NCBI GenBank assembly: GCA_031771865.1
Contig: JASISA010000042.1
Location: 62,001-126,000, forward strand
Length of the DNA: 64,000 nt
Source of the DNA: Nothophaeocryptopus gaeumannii
Lineage: Eukaryota > Ascomycota > Dothideomycetes > Mycosphaerellales > Mycosphaerellaceae
Direction: 5' to 3'
The notes beneath the pieces are model-generated. The model searched no databases, had not been told where the DNA came from, and saw only the letters and a list, made by a program, of their open reading frames with translations. Numbering within the stretch: position 1 is the stretch's first letter; each line of letters starts with the position of its first letter. The translations under genes and the position numbers were made by a program. Shown here piece after piece: positions 30,741-42,596 of this stretch.

Positions 30741-32625
30741 CCAGCGGCGGACTCAGTAAATAGCAAAACAAGTAGAGCAGCGAAGTCCATTCACACAGGG
30801 GACAACAAAGGCAGCCCTACAGACTCCGTTGAGTACAGAGAAGTTGCGCATCTTGATTCAACTCCAGAGGCTCCTGCAAAGGCCGACCTGGTGAAGTCCC
30901 AGTCCCAATATAAGAGTGGGAACATTATATGTCGAAAGCATGCAGGAACTGTTTGTAGGCTGTCCCCAGATCCTGACAGTCGGTGATTACCACCGATCGC
31001 GTCCCATCTCGGGTGGAGAAACCTCAGGCCAGTATTCTCCTAGAGGTAGTTTCTGGCTAATTGCAGCCTCAATCAATGACTGGTAGCAATTCCCTGCGTA
31101 TTCGAAAGCTGTGTGGCGACCACCCGATACCATCTGTTTAGAGACCTGCCGCGGTGAAATTGAAAGTGCATTTCCAGAAGCATGTGTGGCCCATGATTCG
31201 CATTTGGTAATGGAATAGAGATGTCGAAGGGTGCAAGTAGATGGTGATGTTGTTGTGTTGTCCAGAAGTTGGGAGGGAGTTGCGAAGGAGAGCTCGGAAA
31301 ACACAGCTGACTCAGCTCAACGGGAGCCGCGGACTCGTCGTGTCCTATTCGCTGTTCGCGTTTCTCTCGCAACGTTTCCGTACGTCCAATAATGCCTTGT
31401 CCAAGTTGCGCAGGCATGGGATGATGATTCAGATTGCACACTGAGCTCATAGCCCGAGTTGCTGGCCCATCGAGATATACGTCCGAGCCTTCGATACCCT
31501 CGCGAGGAAACCCGCCTGTGACGAACCACCACCGCCTACGAAGACCAGAGACCAAGGCAAATGCGAACAGGTGGGGAGATCGTCACTCGTAGCCTTCACA
31601 TACCACATGGAGTTTTTTGTTTGCGTGTCTCTGGCGTCCAGTAAGAGATGCGAACAACCAGCTCCGCGAAAGAGCAGACAAGACATGGCATTGATGCGCC
31701 ATCAGGCAAGCGGCTATGTTCCTAAGCAGGGCATATGTGTACTCAGACTCTCTCAGCTAGTCCCGAGTTCTCCTCTGCTGGAAATAATACTGTACTATCG
31801 CAACAAGCTGAGTCTTGTCGTCACCCACGACCAAGTCTCCAGCACGGCTGCCTTCGAGTGACGTTCGAACAGCATTCGCGATCGCAATTCCTCGCAGTAC
31901 CAGCCAGTCCGTAGATCTTCTCGAGGTAGGTTGGGTACGGAGCACGTGTCGCCATAGCCGTCAAAAGAGCGCCCATCGCTTTCTGCGCAGACTGCATCCT
32001 TTCGTGATCCGTATGTTGACATCGTAGGATGAGGCCGACACCATCCAGAATAGCTTTCCTTCCATCTCGGCACCACTCCCGAAACCTCAAACCGCATCGA
32101 AATGCAAAGCAACGTCACTCCCATTGCGCAATCCAGCTACCCAAGCTTGCCATCCACGCCAAGACCACATGTTCCTGCAGCCCATCCCCAATCACCCCCA
32201 ATACCGCAGTATCTCCGCTGACAATCCCCAACTACACTCTCTCCAATTCACCAATAACCACATCTTTGGCGTCACATCTGCGTTTGGGATGTGGTCGCGC
32301 AATGGTGGATGACAAGCACGACTCGCATTGCTTCAGCAGCCAAGCCAGGTTCTTGTGGGCTTCGTGCGAAGAAACAACTCCACACTGCTGAGCAAGCACC
32401 GCGTACGCATCAAATCGCGTGCTGGATAGTGGACACAGAGACGGCATAGAAGTGTCCGGCCAGTCGCATCTTCCGTCTGGACTGTCGGAAGCGCACCGTT
32501 CAACGGCGTGTTGCCCATTTCCATGTGCCGGCTTGGGTTGCAGTATCCTCCGGATCTCGCGTGTCGTCGCATTAGGCTACGGTAGCGCTTCTTTTGCCAC
32601 GAGGCCGCTAAAGAAGTAATATGGG
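30741..32625. other. no supported gene; likely decayed coding DNA on the minus strand
   Basis: Minus-strand frames at 32447-32232 (DFDAYAVLAQQCGVVSSHEA) and 32090-31821 (RDGRKAILDGVGLILRC, ATRAPYPTYLEKIYGL) read like protein but sit in different frames, with stops between. They could be two parts of one old gene, perhaps a regulator-like helical protein. I recognise no motif. The rest of the stretch is without signal. Confidence 0.28.
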
Positions 32626-34427
32626 ATGATCAACAGCATGGCACCCTCAAAGTCGTCCTCTTATCATCGGGAGGACTCGCAGTCGGATGAAGAGCTGGTC
32701 TCTTTGCTTCCACACTCTCCAGAACCCGGGATGTCGACAACACCTCCAGAGAAGCACATCGATGTGCGAGATGGCAAGGTCAATGACATTGACGTCGAAG
32801 AGCATGGCCTCCAATCACCTACCTCGTCAAAGGCTGGCCCAAGAGCAAAACCTCCTTGGTGGGCATACATCTGGGACTATGAGCCCGGCCGATCGAAAGA
32901 AGAAACCGCATTCGTACAACGCCTGGACGTGAGCGTCCTGATCATCCTCTCTTTGGGGTACTTCATCAAAAACCTCGATCAAACGAACATGTCCATCTCC
33001 CTCTCTTCCCCTGCACAAGCTCGCTCTAACTTGCATGATAGATCCAACGCCTTCGTCTCCGGCATGAAAGAAGACCTCCACATGAACGCAAACCAACTGA
33101 ACCTCATCGACGTAGCCTGGACATCCGGCTACGTCGTAGGCCAAATCCCCTCTCAGATAATCCTCACAAAAATCCGTCCTTCAATCTGGATCCCCTCTTG
33201 CGAGTTAGTCTGGACCATCCTCACATTCTGTCTCGCAGCCGCAAAAACGAGCAATCACGTTATTGCGATCCGGTTCTTCGTCGGTTTGGTAGAGAGTATA
33301 TTCTACCCGGCGGCACATATGATTTTAGGGAGTTGGTATAAACCGAGTGAGTTGGCGAAGAGGGCTTGTATTTTTCATGCGAGCTCGGCGATTGCGAGTA
33401 TGTTTAGTGGGTATTTGCAGGCGGGGGTGTATAAAGGGTTGAATGGGACGGGTGGGTTGGCGGGATGGCAGGTAAGCGGTCTGGATTGCATGTTACAGTT
33501 TGGCGGGAGGCTGATATCTTCCAGTGGCTATTCATCATGGACGGCGTTATCAGTACGCCCATCGCCCTAGCTGGATTTTTCATGATCCCAGATCTGCCAG
33601 AGAACTCCAGAGCGTTCTATCTGCGGAAGGACCAGATTCTGCTTGCCCAGAAACGAATGGACGACGTGGGAAGGGCTTCGCGCAGGAAGCTGGGTTGGTC
33701 GGCCTGGAAGCGCATCTTTGGTCGATGGCATGTGTATCTGCTGGTCGTGCTGTACATCGTCTTCATCAACACGGTAAGACACGCTGTGACCAAGCTCTCG
33801 ACAGCATACAGATACGTCGCAGGGCCCCTCATCAAGCATCAATCCACTTTCACTCTGGCTGAAAGCTTCTGGCTACTCCGTGGAACTCGTCAACATCATT
33901 CCAACAACGCAGTATGCAGTCCAAGCAGTCAGCACAGTCCTCTTCGCAGTCTTCTCAGATTACTGGCGGAATCGAGCAGCTATCATGTCCGTCTCGACCT
34001 TTTTCGGCCTCTTCTGCTCCATCATCCTGGCGATCTGGACCGTACCAAGCGGATTGAAATGGTTCGCTTTCGAGATGTACCGAGCTTCTGTGCCGTATGG
34101 TCCCATCAGCATGTCATGGGCGAAGTGAGTACTCCTAGAACTTTCGTATACAACATTGATGCTGACTTTTCCCGTAGCGAAATCTGCGGCGCCGATGCCG
34201 AAGAGCGATCGATCGTGCTGGGTCTGATGAACAGCTTCGGCTATGCCTTCAACGCCTGGCTACCATACTTGACGTACCCACAAGTCGACTCGCCGCGGTT
34301 CACGAAAGGCTTCATCTTCTCGAGCTGTGCGTTTGTTGCGCAGTTCTTCATCACTTGGATCGTGTGGTGGTTCCATAGGAGGGATTTGCGTCGGAAGGTG
34401 GCGCTCACCGCCGACTCGGCCACATGA
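32626..34427 (+). CDS. MFS transporter, allantoate permease (Dal5) type
   Basis: Exons 32626-32990, 33042-33471, 33525-33773, 33823-34124 and 34178-34427 give 531 residues. A second ATG at 32638 (MAPSKSSS) is equally good. The N-terminus is a long acidic cytoplasmic tail. Then come about 12 membrane spans with family blocks: LDQTNISNAFVSGMKED after splicing, the WTSGYVVGQIPSQIILTKI stretch of spans 2-3, RFFVGLVESIFYPAAHMIL, DLPENSRAFYL before the central loop, and NEICGADAEERSIVLGLMN. Dal5-type carriers take up organic anions such as allantoate, vitamins or pantothenate by proton symport at the plasma membrane; the substrate here is unknown. Intron 1 is 51 bases with a weak donor GTCCAT but a good CTAAC branch site; because 51 is a multiple of 3 and contains no stop, retention would insert 17 residues. 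It ends 50 bases before the F-box gene on the other strand. Confidence 0.85.
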
Positions 34428-34476
34428 TAGACGACTACGCGTACCATCTCAATGTTCCGAGAATGCCATATCTGAT

Positions 34477-35912
34477 TCAGTGCAGACATATCGGTCTCCT
34501 CCACCAGTCCTTGTGCTGCGTGGATACATTCGCCCTGATGACTTCTGGCAAATGATTATATCGGCCCTGCATCAATTCCCGGTGAGTGCGATTGTAATGG
34601 TTTTCAGCCTCCAGTCTGAGCTTCGCATACTGTTCTCCGTCCATCAATTGCAACCGGTCCGACGAAAGTTCCTTAGGGGCAGGGGTCAAATGCTCAAGAA
34701 GGGCCTGTCCAACCAGTTCAACGCCGCTCAGCTGCAGGTCTTTGACGAGCACTTCCTCTAGCTGACGAAACGGGCTATCCCCCCATCTTCCTCTGGGTGC
34801 ATCGTCCCATGTATCGAAGTCGATGAGACGGACCTCCCGGAGAGTCGACGCGTGGCGTCTGAGTAGATCGACAAGCGGCTCGCAGGAGGGCAGATTGAAA
34901 TGCCGGAGGTCCAGATGGCGCAGATGGGGGATGTAGAGAGCAATGACTCGATCAACCAAACTAGTCATCCCGCTTTCGATGTTGAATCCTTCAGGGTCTT
35001 TCGCTTTTTCAAGATGCAGCTTCCGCAAGCTAGGTGCTGCTGCTTCCAATAACGCGAAAACCGCATCATTCGTTCTAGTCTCCTCGACACGATTGACAAA
35101 ACACATCGAAAGTGACTGAAGTCTACCAAATATCTCCAGTGCAGTAACTTGCAACTCTCGGTCCATACGTCCTACGAAGTACAGTGGAAGATACCCCGGC
35201 TCCTGATACTTATGTTGATCCTGGGTAGGATAACGCTGGTGTACTGTCCAAGGACATACAAATGGATGACCGCCCACTGAGAGAGACTCAATCCTTGCAC
35301 CCGGCACCTTCCCAACGGCGCGGAAAATAGTGAAAATATCTCGCCAAGTCGCCTCAGGTGCCTTGCCCACATGATTGGGTTCTAGTGTAAGCCCAAACAG
35401 CCTTTTACAACAATCGGTATACGATTCGCCGTGCCTCACCAAACCGCGGTAGTCAGTGAAAACCACATGCCTCAGCTTCGGACATCGTTCGAAGACCTTC
35501 CGCAAATGCTTCTGATGCAACTGCTTGTCTTCGATATGCATCTGCGTGACGAAGCGTTGATAGTAGTCGGCCATGGACTTATTGCAGCCCATTCTATAGA
35601 TGTGTTCCGAGTACGTGACGACTCCGGTGACATCCATGCTATCGTCGATCTCGTCGCTAGACTTCCCGCGTATCTGCTAGCGTCATAAACGAGAGTCGTG
35701 ACATGTTGGCGGAAGTATTCGTGCTCCAGCACCTCTTGGACTTTTCGCAGGTTGTCGGCTCGCAGCGCAAACGTGAGGCTTGTCAAGAGGTATGGAGAGC
35801 TCATGGTATGAAAAGCCCTGCAGACAAGGCGGGAGTTGGCGACGTCGGGCTCGGGCAGGAAGGCGAAGATTCGGGACAGAAGCTCAGAAGGTAGTCTCTC
35901 CAGCAGTGCCAT
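34477..35912 (-). CDS. F-box protein, reading frame interrupted once
   Basis: The start (35912) encodes a classic F-box: MALLERLPSELLSRIFAFL, then PDVANSRLVCRAFHTMSSPYLL. F-box proteins bring targets to SCF ubiquitin ligases through Skp1. The N-terminal frame runs to about VTTLVYDASRYAG (near 35660). The rest continues in another frame (35637-34477, 386 codons) with regular leucine-rich-like helices and strands (CPKLRHVVFTDYRG, LQSLSMCFVNRV, LRHLDLRHFNLPS), the usual target-binding half of fungal F-box proteins. Between them I find no GT-AG intron of normal size that joins the frames without losing the conserved residues. One missing or two extra bases near 35650-35670 explains it. This is either a fresh mutation or an assembly error. 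Overall about 470-480 residues. Confidence 0.65.
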
Positions 35913-36103
35913 CGCGAGTCAGCTATGAGAAGCCCAGCGATTGAGTGAGCTGGGCGATGCAGAATTCGGAAACAGTGGATGTGTCGTCGAACACATAGGA
36001 CGCATAGCTTCAATCTCGTAGAGGGATGAAATGCTTGCATAGCGGCCTCTACGATCTCTGGCCCATCCAGTCCATCCAGGCATTCATCCAGAATTCCCAG
36101 TCT

Positions 36104-37769
36104 TCATGGCCTCCACCTGAAAGCCGGATGCCTCCAATCCAACCCCTCAATCTGCTTCTGCTCCAACCCAGCCAACTCCGCATCAACATCCTTCTTCTCC
36201 CTCTTCCCATTATCCCACTTGACCCAGAACAACAACAGCAACGCCGTAATCAGAATCGTACTGCTCGTCGCCAGATTCAACCCATTTCCTATATGGAAAT
36301 TCGGCGCATCGGTAGGCAGGAAACTCCACGTACTGACCAGCCCGCCGATGTTACCCAGCATGACGTTTAACCCGATTGCGGACGAACGCGCTGTGTCGGA
36401 GACGACGTTCGCGGAGACTTGGGCGTTGCAGAGGGCTCCGAATGGGTATGCGCCGATGGCGATGACGAAGGTTGCGCCGTAGCGGACTTGTGCATCTTCG
36501 CTGGCGAGGAACATGATGTAGCCGACCATCATCAAGGGGGCAGAGAAGATGAGGTAAATGGTTCGTCTGTCGGTCTTGGCGCTGGCGAAGCAGATGGCGA
36601 GGAGGGCGGCTGCTCCAACAACGTATGGCGGGACTGTTCGAAGTTGTTGATGGACGACTGTCTGGTGTGGGTAGATTGTCTTGACGATTGTGGGCGCGAA
36701 GAAGGCGAGGCCTTGAACGGTGACGTTGTCGAGAAGAAACATGAAGGCTGTGGCAAAGGTGACTGGATTCAGTATGCCGACGAGGAGCTTCTTCGTGTCA
36801 AGCTTGTCCAGGACAGCGGTAGTGCCGACTCGTTCGGACTTGACACGCGCGATCGCCATGTCTTTCTCTTCTTGAGTGAGCCAGCGTGCGGTCTCCGGAC
36901 GATCGGTGAGGGTGATGAAGGCAATCAGGGATAGGCCAATGGTGATGGTACCTTCAATGCCAAAAATCATCCTCCAGCTGTGCAGACTCCCCCAGTGGTC
37001 GAGCGTCAGGATTCCCGATGCCAGCAGACCACCGAAAGCCCCAGCCAGAGGAGCCATGACGACGTAAAGTGCTAGTCGAAAAGCCAGCTCGCTACGCCTG
37101 TACCATCGACTCAGGTAGTAAGCGATCCCGGGCATCATACCAGCTTCGAAAATACCAAGCAGGAAACGTACACCACAAATAGCGGACATGTCTTGGACAA
37201 AAGCGCATGCCACCGAGCAGATTCCGAAACCAAGTGAAGTCGCAGGGATGAACCAGCCGGGACCGATCATCTTGCAGACGATGGTGCATGGAATCTCGAA
37301 GAAAATATAGCTGACGTAGAAGATTGAGAGAGTAGCATTGTAATCGTAACCTTTGAGATTGAGGTCCTCCTCTATTCCGGCGAGTTTGGCATTGCCTGGG
37401 ACAAAGTCAGTGATGCTGTTCCGGCCAAGGTAGATTGCTGCTGGGATACCGATGTTGGCGCGATCAATGAAGCAGAACAAGTACAGAAGCGCGACAGTCG
37501 GCACAATATACCGGTCTATCTTTCTTCGCAACTTCGCTTCAGCCTTGGCGTCGAAAGAAACAAGAGCGTTGCCATATCTAGGTTCACCAAGTCAAATTGA
37601 GTTCGCATTGGTATAACGGCTTTAGACTTCACCCCTTAGTGGGTGTTACTCTCGAAAACACTCACTGGTCGGTTGCCAGATGTCCTCTCTCGGCAGCCTC
37701 ATGCTCGTTGACCACGTGTTGAGCAACGTGGCCCGCCTTCTCATAGTTGGTGGAGTGATCGTCCGACAT
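36104..37769 (-). CDS. MFS transporter, anion:cation symporter (Dal5/ACS) type
   Basis: Two exons: 37666-37769 and 36104-37577, joined by an 88-base intron (donor GTGAGT), giving 525 residues. The first exon (MSDDHSTNYEKAGHVAQHV) is a hydrophilic tail and runs through the splice into TDQYGNALVSFDAKAEAKL, then RRKIDRYIVPTVALLYLFCF, the usual first span of this family, and FIDRANIGIPA. Also seen are the FYVSYIFFEIPC block and GIFEAGMMPGIAYYLSRWY with RRSELAFR after span 6, and TDRPETARWLTQEEKDMA in the central loop. Twelve spans fit the hydrophobic pattern. It should import an organic anion or vitamin-like compound across the plasma membrane. It is not a close copy of the MFS gene at 32626. It lies tandem with the GMC oxidoreductase gene, same strand, about 1.1 kb apart. 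Confidence 0.88.
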
Positions 37770-38876
37770 GGCGAGCAGTATCACGCCAGACTCGCAGATC
37801 TTGAGCTGAAATGCACACTGCGGGCTAATGAAGTCGAACCGGGCGATTGGGAAATCTTGGTGATGTCTGGGGAAAGGATCTGGGGAAAGGGCGTGGAGGC
37901 GGAGATGAAGAGAGCCGGTATATAGGCCAGGCCACCGTCAGCCGCTATATCTCGAATGCTGTTGACCGGTCATGATCCCCTGATAGATTTAGCTGTAGAA
38001 CTATAAGTGTGACACTTATGAAAGGGGCCAGGAACAGAAAGTTCCCGAACGCATCGGACTTTCACACGCGCTGACCATGCGACGGGCGAACCGGGACGCC
38101 TTGGAATCACTTGGCTGCATGCTTTCGCCAGGATCTCACTGGTGCCAAGCATCTCACTCCGGGAAAAGATGCGGCATCCTGATTGGTGTGGTTTCATCGT
38201 GCACCGACGGGGGAAAGTATCATGAGCTCTGAAGACAAGGGATGCGGGATACAAGAGCGGCAGTCTTGCTGGGAGAAGGAAGCCACGGAAGCGCTTTCTC
38301 GAAGATCATCAGGCTGGAAGGATGCGTGTTGGCCTGCGGATCAAGGATGCATGTCGCTGCCGGATTATTACGAGCCGCGACGTCGCACAAATATCGAACA
38401 AGGCGTGGTACAAGAGGAGGCGCTCGCCCAAGCCAGTACATCCACCGGACGGGAGAGATGGAAGATGGAAAAGAGGAGGGAGGGTTGTTTGGGGGTGCGG
38501 CGACCACTTCGCTTCCGAGCTGATAGTCCCACAATGCCGAAGACGAGAAGGAACACGAGGACCAAGATACCACTTTGAGTGATAATAATAACAATATCAG
38601 ATTCGTAGGCGGAGAGCTATCAACGTTGCACTTGCACAATCCCACGGGCAGTACAGTATATGCTTCCAGTCTGGAACATCGATCACCGCGTTTGGCATTG
38701 CAGTAGTACAGAAAGCTTGTATCCTGCATTGGAAGGGTGCGTATAAGGCTCTCAGCCGCAGAGGCCAAACGACAGCTTCATATCCGCAGTCGTGCATGAT
38801 TGAACTCTAAATCTAGGTAACAGTATGCGGCTGAAGTGATATATTTCTCTAGGCACGATCTAATGGAGGTGCATGC
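37770..38876. other. promoter region and intergenic DNA
   Basis: About 1.1 kb between the MFS gene head and the 3' end of the GMC gene. Overlapping frames of 65-182 codons on both strands lack domains; the minus-strand frame 38220-38768 is the longest but reads as chance. A plus-strand frame at 37680-37925 is only the antisense of the MFS first exon. Confidence 0.35.
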
Positions 38877-40708
38877 TCACGCACCAGCCTTGACACCCTG
38901 TGCACTATCAATCCTTTCCAGACCTCCATTCCCCTGCGAATATGCCTCCTTGATGATATCCGCCGCTCTCTCACCAATCCCATACGCCGGCATCTGCGTA
39001 TGTCCTCCATGAAGCGTGGGCATGACACTGCAATCCGCGACCCTAAGACCAGACACGCCTCGGACACGGAGCTTTCCATCAAGGACGGCCATCTTGTAGT
39101 CAGCTGCACCCATCTTCGCTGTTCCCGCTGCATGATAGCAGGTCGTGGCGTGTTGGCGGACGTACGGTTTCCAGTCGTCACGGGATGTGTGCTTGTGGTG
39201 GGTTAGATCCGCTGGTGAAGGTCAGTTGGCTGTGCGAGATGCAGAAACGGAGATGGGTACCACTTACCTGGCCAAGATCCCTTGACGACAGATGCAGTGC
39301 CTTTGCCTTCAAGAACGACTTCATTGCCCAGCCGCACTCCTTCGGCAAGGACTTCCAGGTCAAGTGGATCTGACAAGTAGTTGCAATCAATGATCGGAAT
39401 GTCATGCGGATCTTTGGACTTCAACGTTACAGTCCCACGAGACCTGGGCGAAAAGAGCTCCGTGATCATAGCGAACGCATGTTTGTCATCGACGGGGAAC
39501 TGGTCGTACTGCTTCGGCCCTCCGTAGCATTCAGTCGTGAAGTATTCGATGTTCGGCTGGCTCTTCGTCAGACCCATTGGATCTCTGCCATCCGCAGTCT
39601 TCTGCTGCGCGGCCTTCCAGATCTCGCTAGACTGTAGCCTATCGTCCAGACGAGCGAAAGCGAACGCGCCGAAAGGGAAAGTGGATAGGAAGCCGGTTTT
39701 CTCGTTCTTCCATTGAGCATACGTAGAAGCCAAAGCGTCTCCATGGTAGACTTTGCAGTCGTTCGTCAGACCTCCCTTCCCGGTTTCGTAGAAAGCAAAG
39801 ACGATGAGATGATCCAGCAGGTTCTGACCAACGCCTGGTGAGTCGACAAGACATTCGATGCCGTGCTTGTGAAGTTCCTCACGAGGGCCAATGCCAGATC
39901 GCATGAGGATTGGAGGCGTGCAGTAGGATCCGCCTGAGATGATGATCTCGCGCTTGGCGTTGACTGTCTTCCGAGTGCCATCTGGCCCAACGAGATCAAC
40001 GCTGGTTGCTTGAAGGCCATTGGAGCCGTGCGTGAAGTTTATTTTATCAACGACGGTGTTGACGAGGATCTCGATGTTGTCGCGATGGTAGTCGTTCGTC
40101 ACGAAGTCTGCCCCGGTGGTTCTCAGGCCTCGATAATGCGTTCTGGTAGCATGGCCGCATCCGTGAGAAAGCTCTCCGGTGGTGAACATGTCGTGGTCGA
40201 GTGGGAAACCCTTCGATTCGAACGAGTCTAGGAGAAGCGTGGAAATCGGAGCCAGGTCATGAGGCTCAATATGCAGTGGTCCGTCAGTCCCATGAGCACC
40301 ATCAGCTGGCTTGAACCAGTCCTTGCTGTGGAATGTCTCTGCTTTTCGCATGGCAGCGAAGAATTCATCTCCGGACCATCCAGGCAAATTCCAGTCGTCA
40401 TAGTCTTGCTTGGAGCCGCGAATGCATAGTGTGCCGTTGACACCGCTAGATCCTCCAAGAAAGCGACCTCTGCTCAGTTTGACTTTACGGTTGTCCACAC
40501 CCTTCATAGGCTCCGTGACGAGATTCCAGTCATTCGGCCCATCGAAGTTTTGAGACCATCCGCCGACCATATGTACATTCTCCAGGTCCTTGTTGTGGTC
40601 TCCAGCCTCGACCACGAGGATGCGGGCATTGCTGTCGTCGGCAAGCCTAGCCGCCACGACACAGCCTGATGTGCCTCCACCACAGATGATATAATCGTAC
40701 TCCGCCAT
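38877..40708 (-). CDS. GMC-family flavin oxidoreductase
   Basis: Exons 39268-40708 and 38877-39211, split by a 56-base intron, give 591 residues from MAEYDY (an upstream in-frame ATG at 40729 adds 7). The FAD-binding start is YDYIICGGGTSGCVVAARLA with an acidic end of the second strand (VVEAGD). GMC signature 1 is GRFLGGSSGVNGTLCIRGS; signature 2 is IISGGSYCTPPILMRSGIG. The C-terminal catalytic part has CYHAAGTAKMG (first active-site His) and MPTLHGGHTQMPAYGIGE (second His region). There is no signal peptide, so it is likely intracellular. The family oxidises alcohols (choline, glucose, aryl alcohols) with FAD; no specific substrate motif was recognised. The intron falls in the usual place before the THHKHTSRDDWKPYVRQH block. 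It is head-to-head with the alpha/beta hydrolase gene and downstream of an MFS gene. Confidence 0.9.
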
Positions 40709-41739
40709 CTCGATACAGAGAGACTGCAAGGAGGCTTGACGAAAGAAACGGCTTATCTCTGCAGATCATATGTGAGCCGGTTCTGGCATATGCGGTCTCT
40801 CTCCGGAGTCTCCGCCTCGTTGGTGTCCTCTGGAGTGCATTAGCTCCAAAGCTTCCCCGTGGGGTCGCTCAAGGACGGTATCAATTCCGGGATGTTGATG
40901 GTAACATGAGGGTGAAGATTGGAGGTCGAGAGGCCAAGGTGGCAGAAGGATCGTCGTGGTTGTGCGAGAGCTGGTGGGCTTCATGGCGCGACTCGTCATC
41001 AGGAGCAGTCTCCGACTCCGCTCGCAGGTGTCAAACTACGGCTGGGTGTTCATAAAGGGTATCCTCGGCGGAATGGAAGAGTATGGCGCCGGAGATGAAG
41101 GTGCGAGGACAGGTGGCGGAGGTTGTCGTGGTTGTTCTTCGTGGGCGGAGAGAAGCAGATTGCGACCGGGAATGCTTGGCTCTGTGACTTCCATCGCCAT
41201 CTACTTCTCATCACAACATCACCCCATCTTCCTTCTACCTTCCATGTGCTTCCACGCCCACTGACCGCTTATCGCTTACATATTGCCCCTAGAAGGATAG
41301 CTAGACGAAGACGATCTTCAAGAGCCGGGAGTTCGAATGCATAAGACGGACAAGAGCCGGGTATGGACGGCGAGCAGGCCAGAGAAAAGAGCTGTAATCG
41401 GTCCCTATACGTACTCTACCTCGCTTCATGGGGTTACCGCTTCACCTCCCTCTGCCTTCGTGAGATTCAGCGCGATGTGGCCCAAATGAGCCATCGCTTT
41501 TCGAACTGTTCCTGGCAGGTGTCACGGGAAGGATTCCCAAGTCTTTGGCGAAGTGGCTTTTCCTTCAGCCGTAGCTCTGGGCCGGGGACGCTCCACGGAT
41601 TCTGCTGCTGACTGAGCATGCAGTGTTGTGGTATTTCATACTGGTATTTAATATCTGCGAAATCTTCCAATTTTTGAAGATAAGTATACACATCATTCTT
41701 TTTTCTCTGTTGCTGTAAATTTTCCTTCCTTTCTTGACA
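40709..41739. other. divergent promoter region of GMC and hydrolase genes
   Basis: About 1.0 kb between two gene starts pointing away from each other. No supported gene. The last 100 bases are AT-rich and pyrimidine-rich, as in a fungal core promoter and leader. Confidence 0.4.
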
Positions 41740-42596
41740 ATGGCCAAACCAGTCATCGTGTTCGTGCCGGGATGCTGGGTAAGTGAGATTCCCAGGCAGC
41801 AGGAGCATCAGCTGATGAAGTATAGCATGTCCCGGCGCATTTCGACTATGTCAAAGAGCAGCTTGAAACATCAGGATATAAGTGCCTCGGCGTCTCCCTT
41901 CCAGGCAACACGTACTCTCCAAAGACTGAAGACGGCCGCCTCTTCGGAATCGAAGACGACCTCGCCGAAGTCCGTAAGGTCGTGCTCTCCCAGCTCGACT
42001 CCGGCAACAATGTCGTACTCGTTACCCATTCTTACAGCTCGATACCCGGAACCGCATCTCTCTATGACCTAGATACCGCATCTCGCAAATCTGCCGGCAA
42101 GAACACCTCCGTAACAGCAGCAGTCATCATCTCGGGCTTCCTCCTTCCCACCGGTACCACCATGTTCGATGTGATGGGTCGTCAACTACCACCCCAGTAC
42201 CTTCACGACGAATCCAAAGGCTATACTCTCCCTTTCAATGGCCCCGGAGCAATTCATATCCTCTACCAAGATCTGGAGCACAACGAAGCTCTCAAGGCCG
42301 TTTGGAGACTCGTGCCCCAGTCTTACGGCATCAACTTCAGCAAGACACCGGACCAGGTGAAGGGCCTGAGGGGAATCCCGCTGAGCTATCTGATGTGCGA
42401 TGATGATAACGCTGTTCCGTGGGAGGCGCAGCAGGGAACTGTTGGAGGTTTCAAAGCAGCTGGTATTCAAGTGTATGCGGAGGTTGCGAAGAGTGGGCAT
42501 AGTCCATTCTTGAAGTTCCCAAACGAGGTGGCGAGGTTTGTGAAGAAGGCTGCTGGGAAGAAGATTGAGAGCGGGTTTAAGGTGTTTGAAGAATAG
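41740..42596 (+). CDS. alpha/beta hydrolase
   Basis: Exon 1 is tiny (41740-41778, MAKPVIVFVPGCW), then a 47-base intron (donor GTAAGT) and exon 2 (41826-42596); 269 residues. The first strand and oxyanion turn are FVPGCWHVPAHF. The nucleophile elbow is VTHSYSSIPG with Ser82, a variant of G-x-S-x-G in which Thr-His and Ser replace the glycines. A late acid lies in LMCDDDNAVPW, and the catalytic His is in KSGHSPFLKFP near the end. No signal peptide; cytosolic. It resembles the small fungal hydrolases of the salicylate esterase/HNL-like AB_hydrolase_6 group, often next to oxidoreductases. Substrate unknown. Its promoter is shared with the GMC gene, which suggests joint use. Confidence 0.85.

Noticed and set aside
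41300..41350. tRNA-like stretch with gttcgaatgc
   Set aside because: No matching acceptor, D-arm or anticodon stem could be drawn around it.
15909..42596. One large secondary-metabolite gene cluster
   Set aside because: No polyketide synthase, NRPS, terpene cyclase or cluster regulator is visible; the oxidative genes are spread out with remnants between them.
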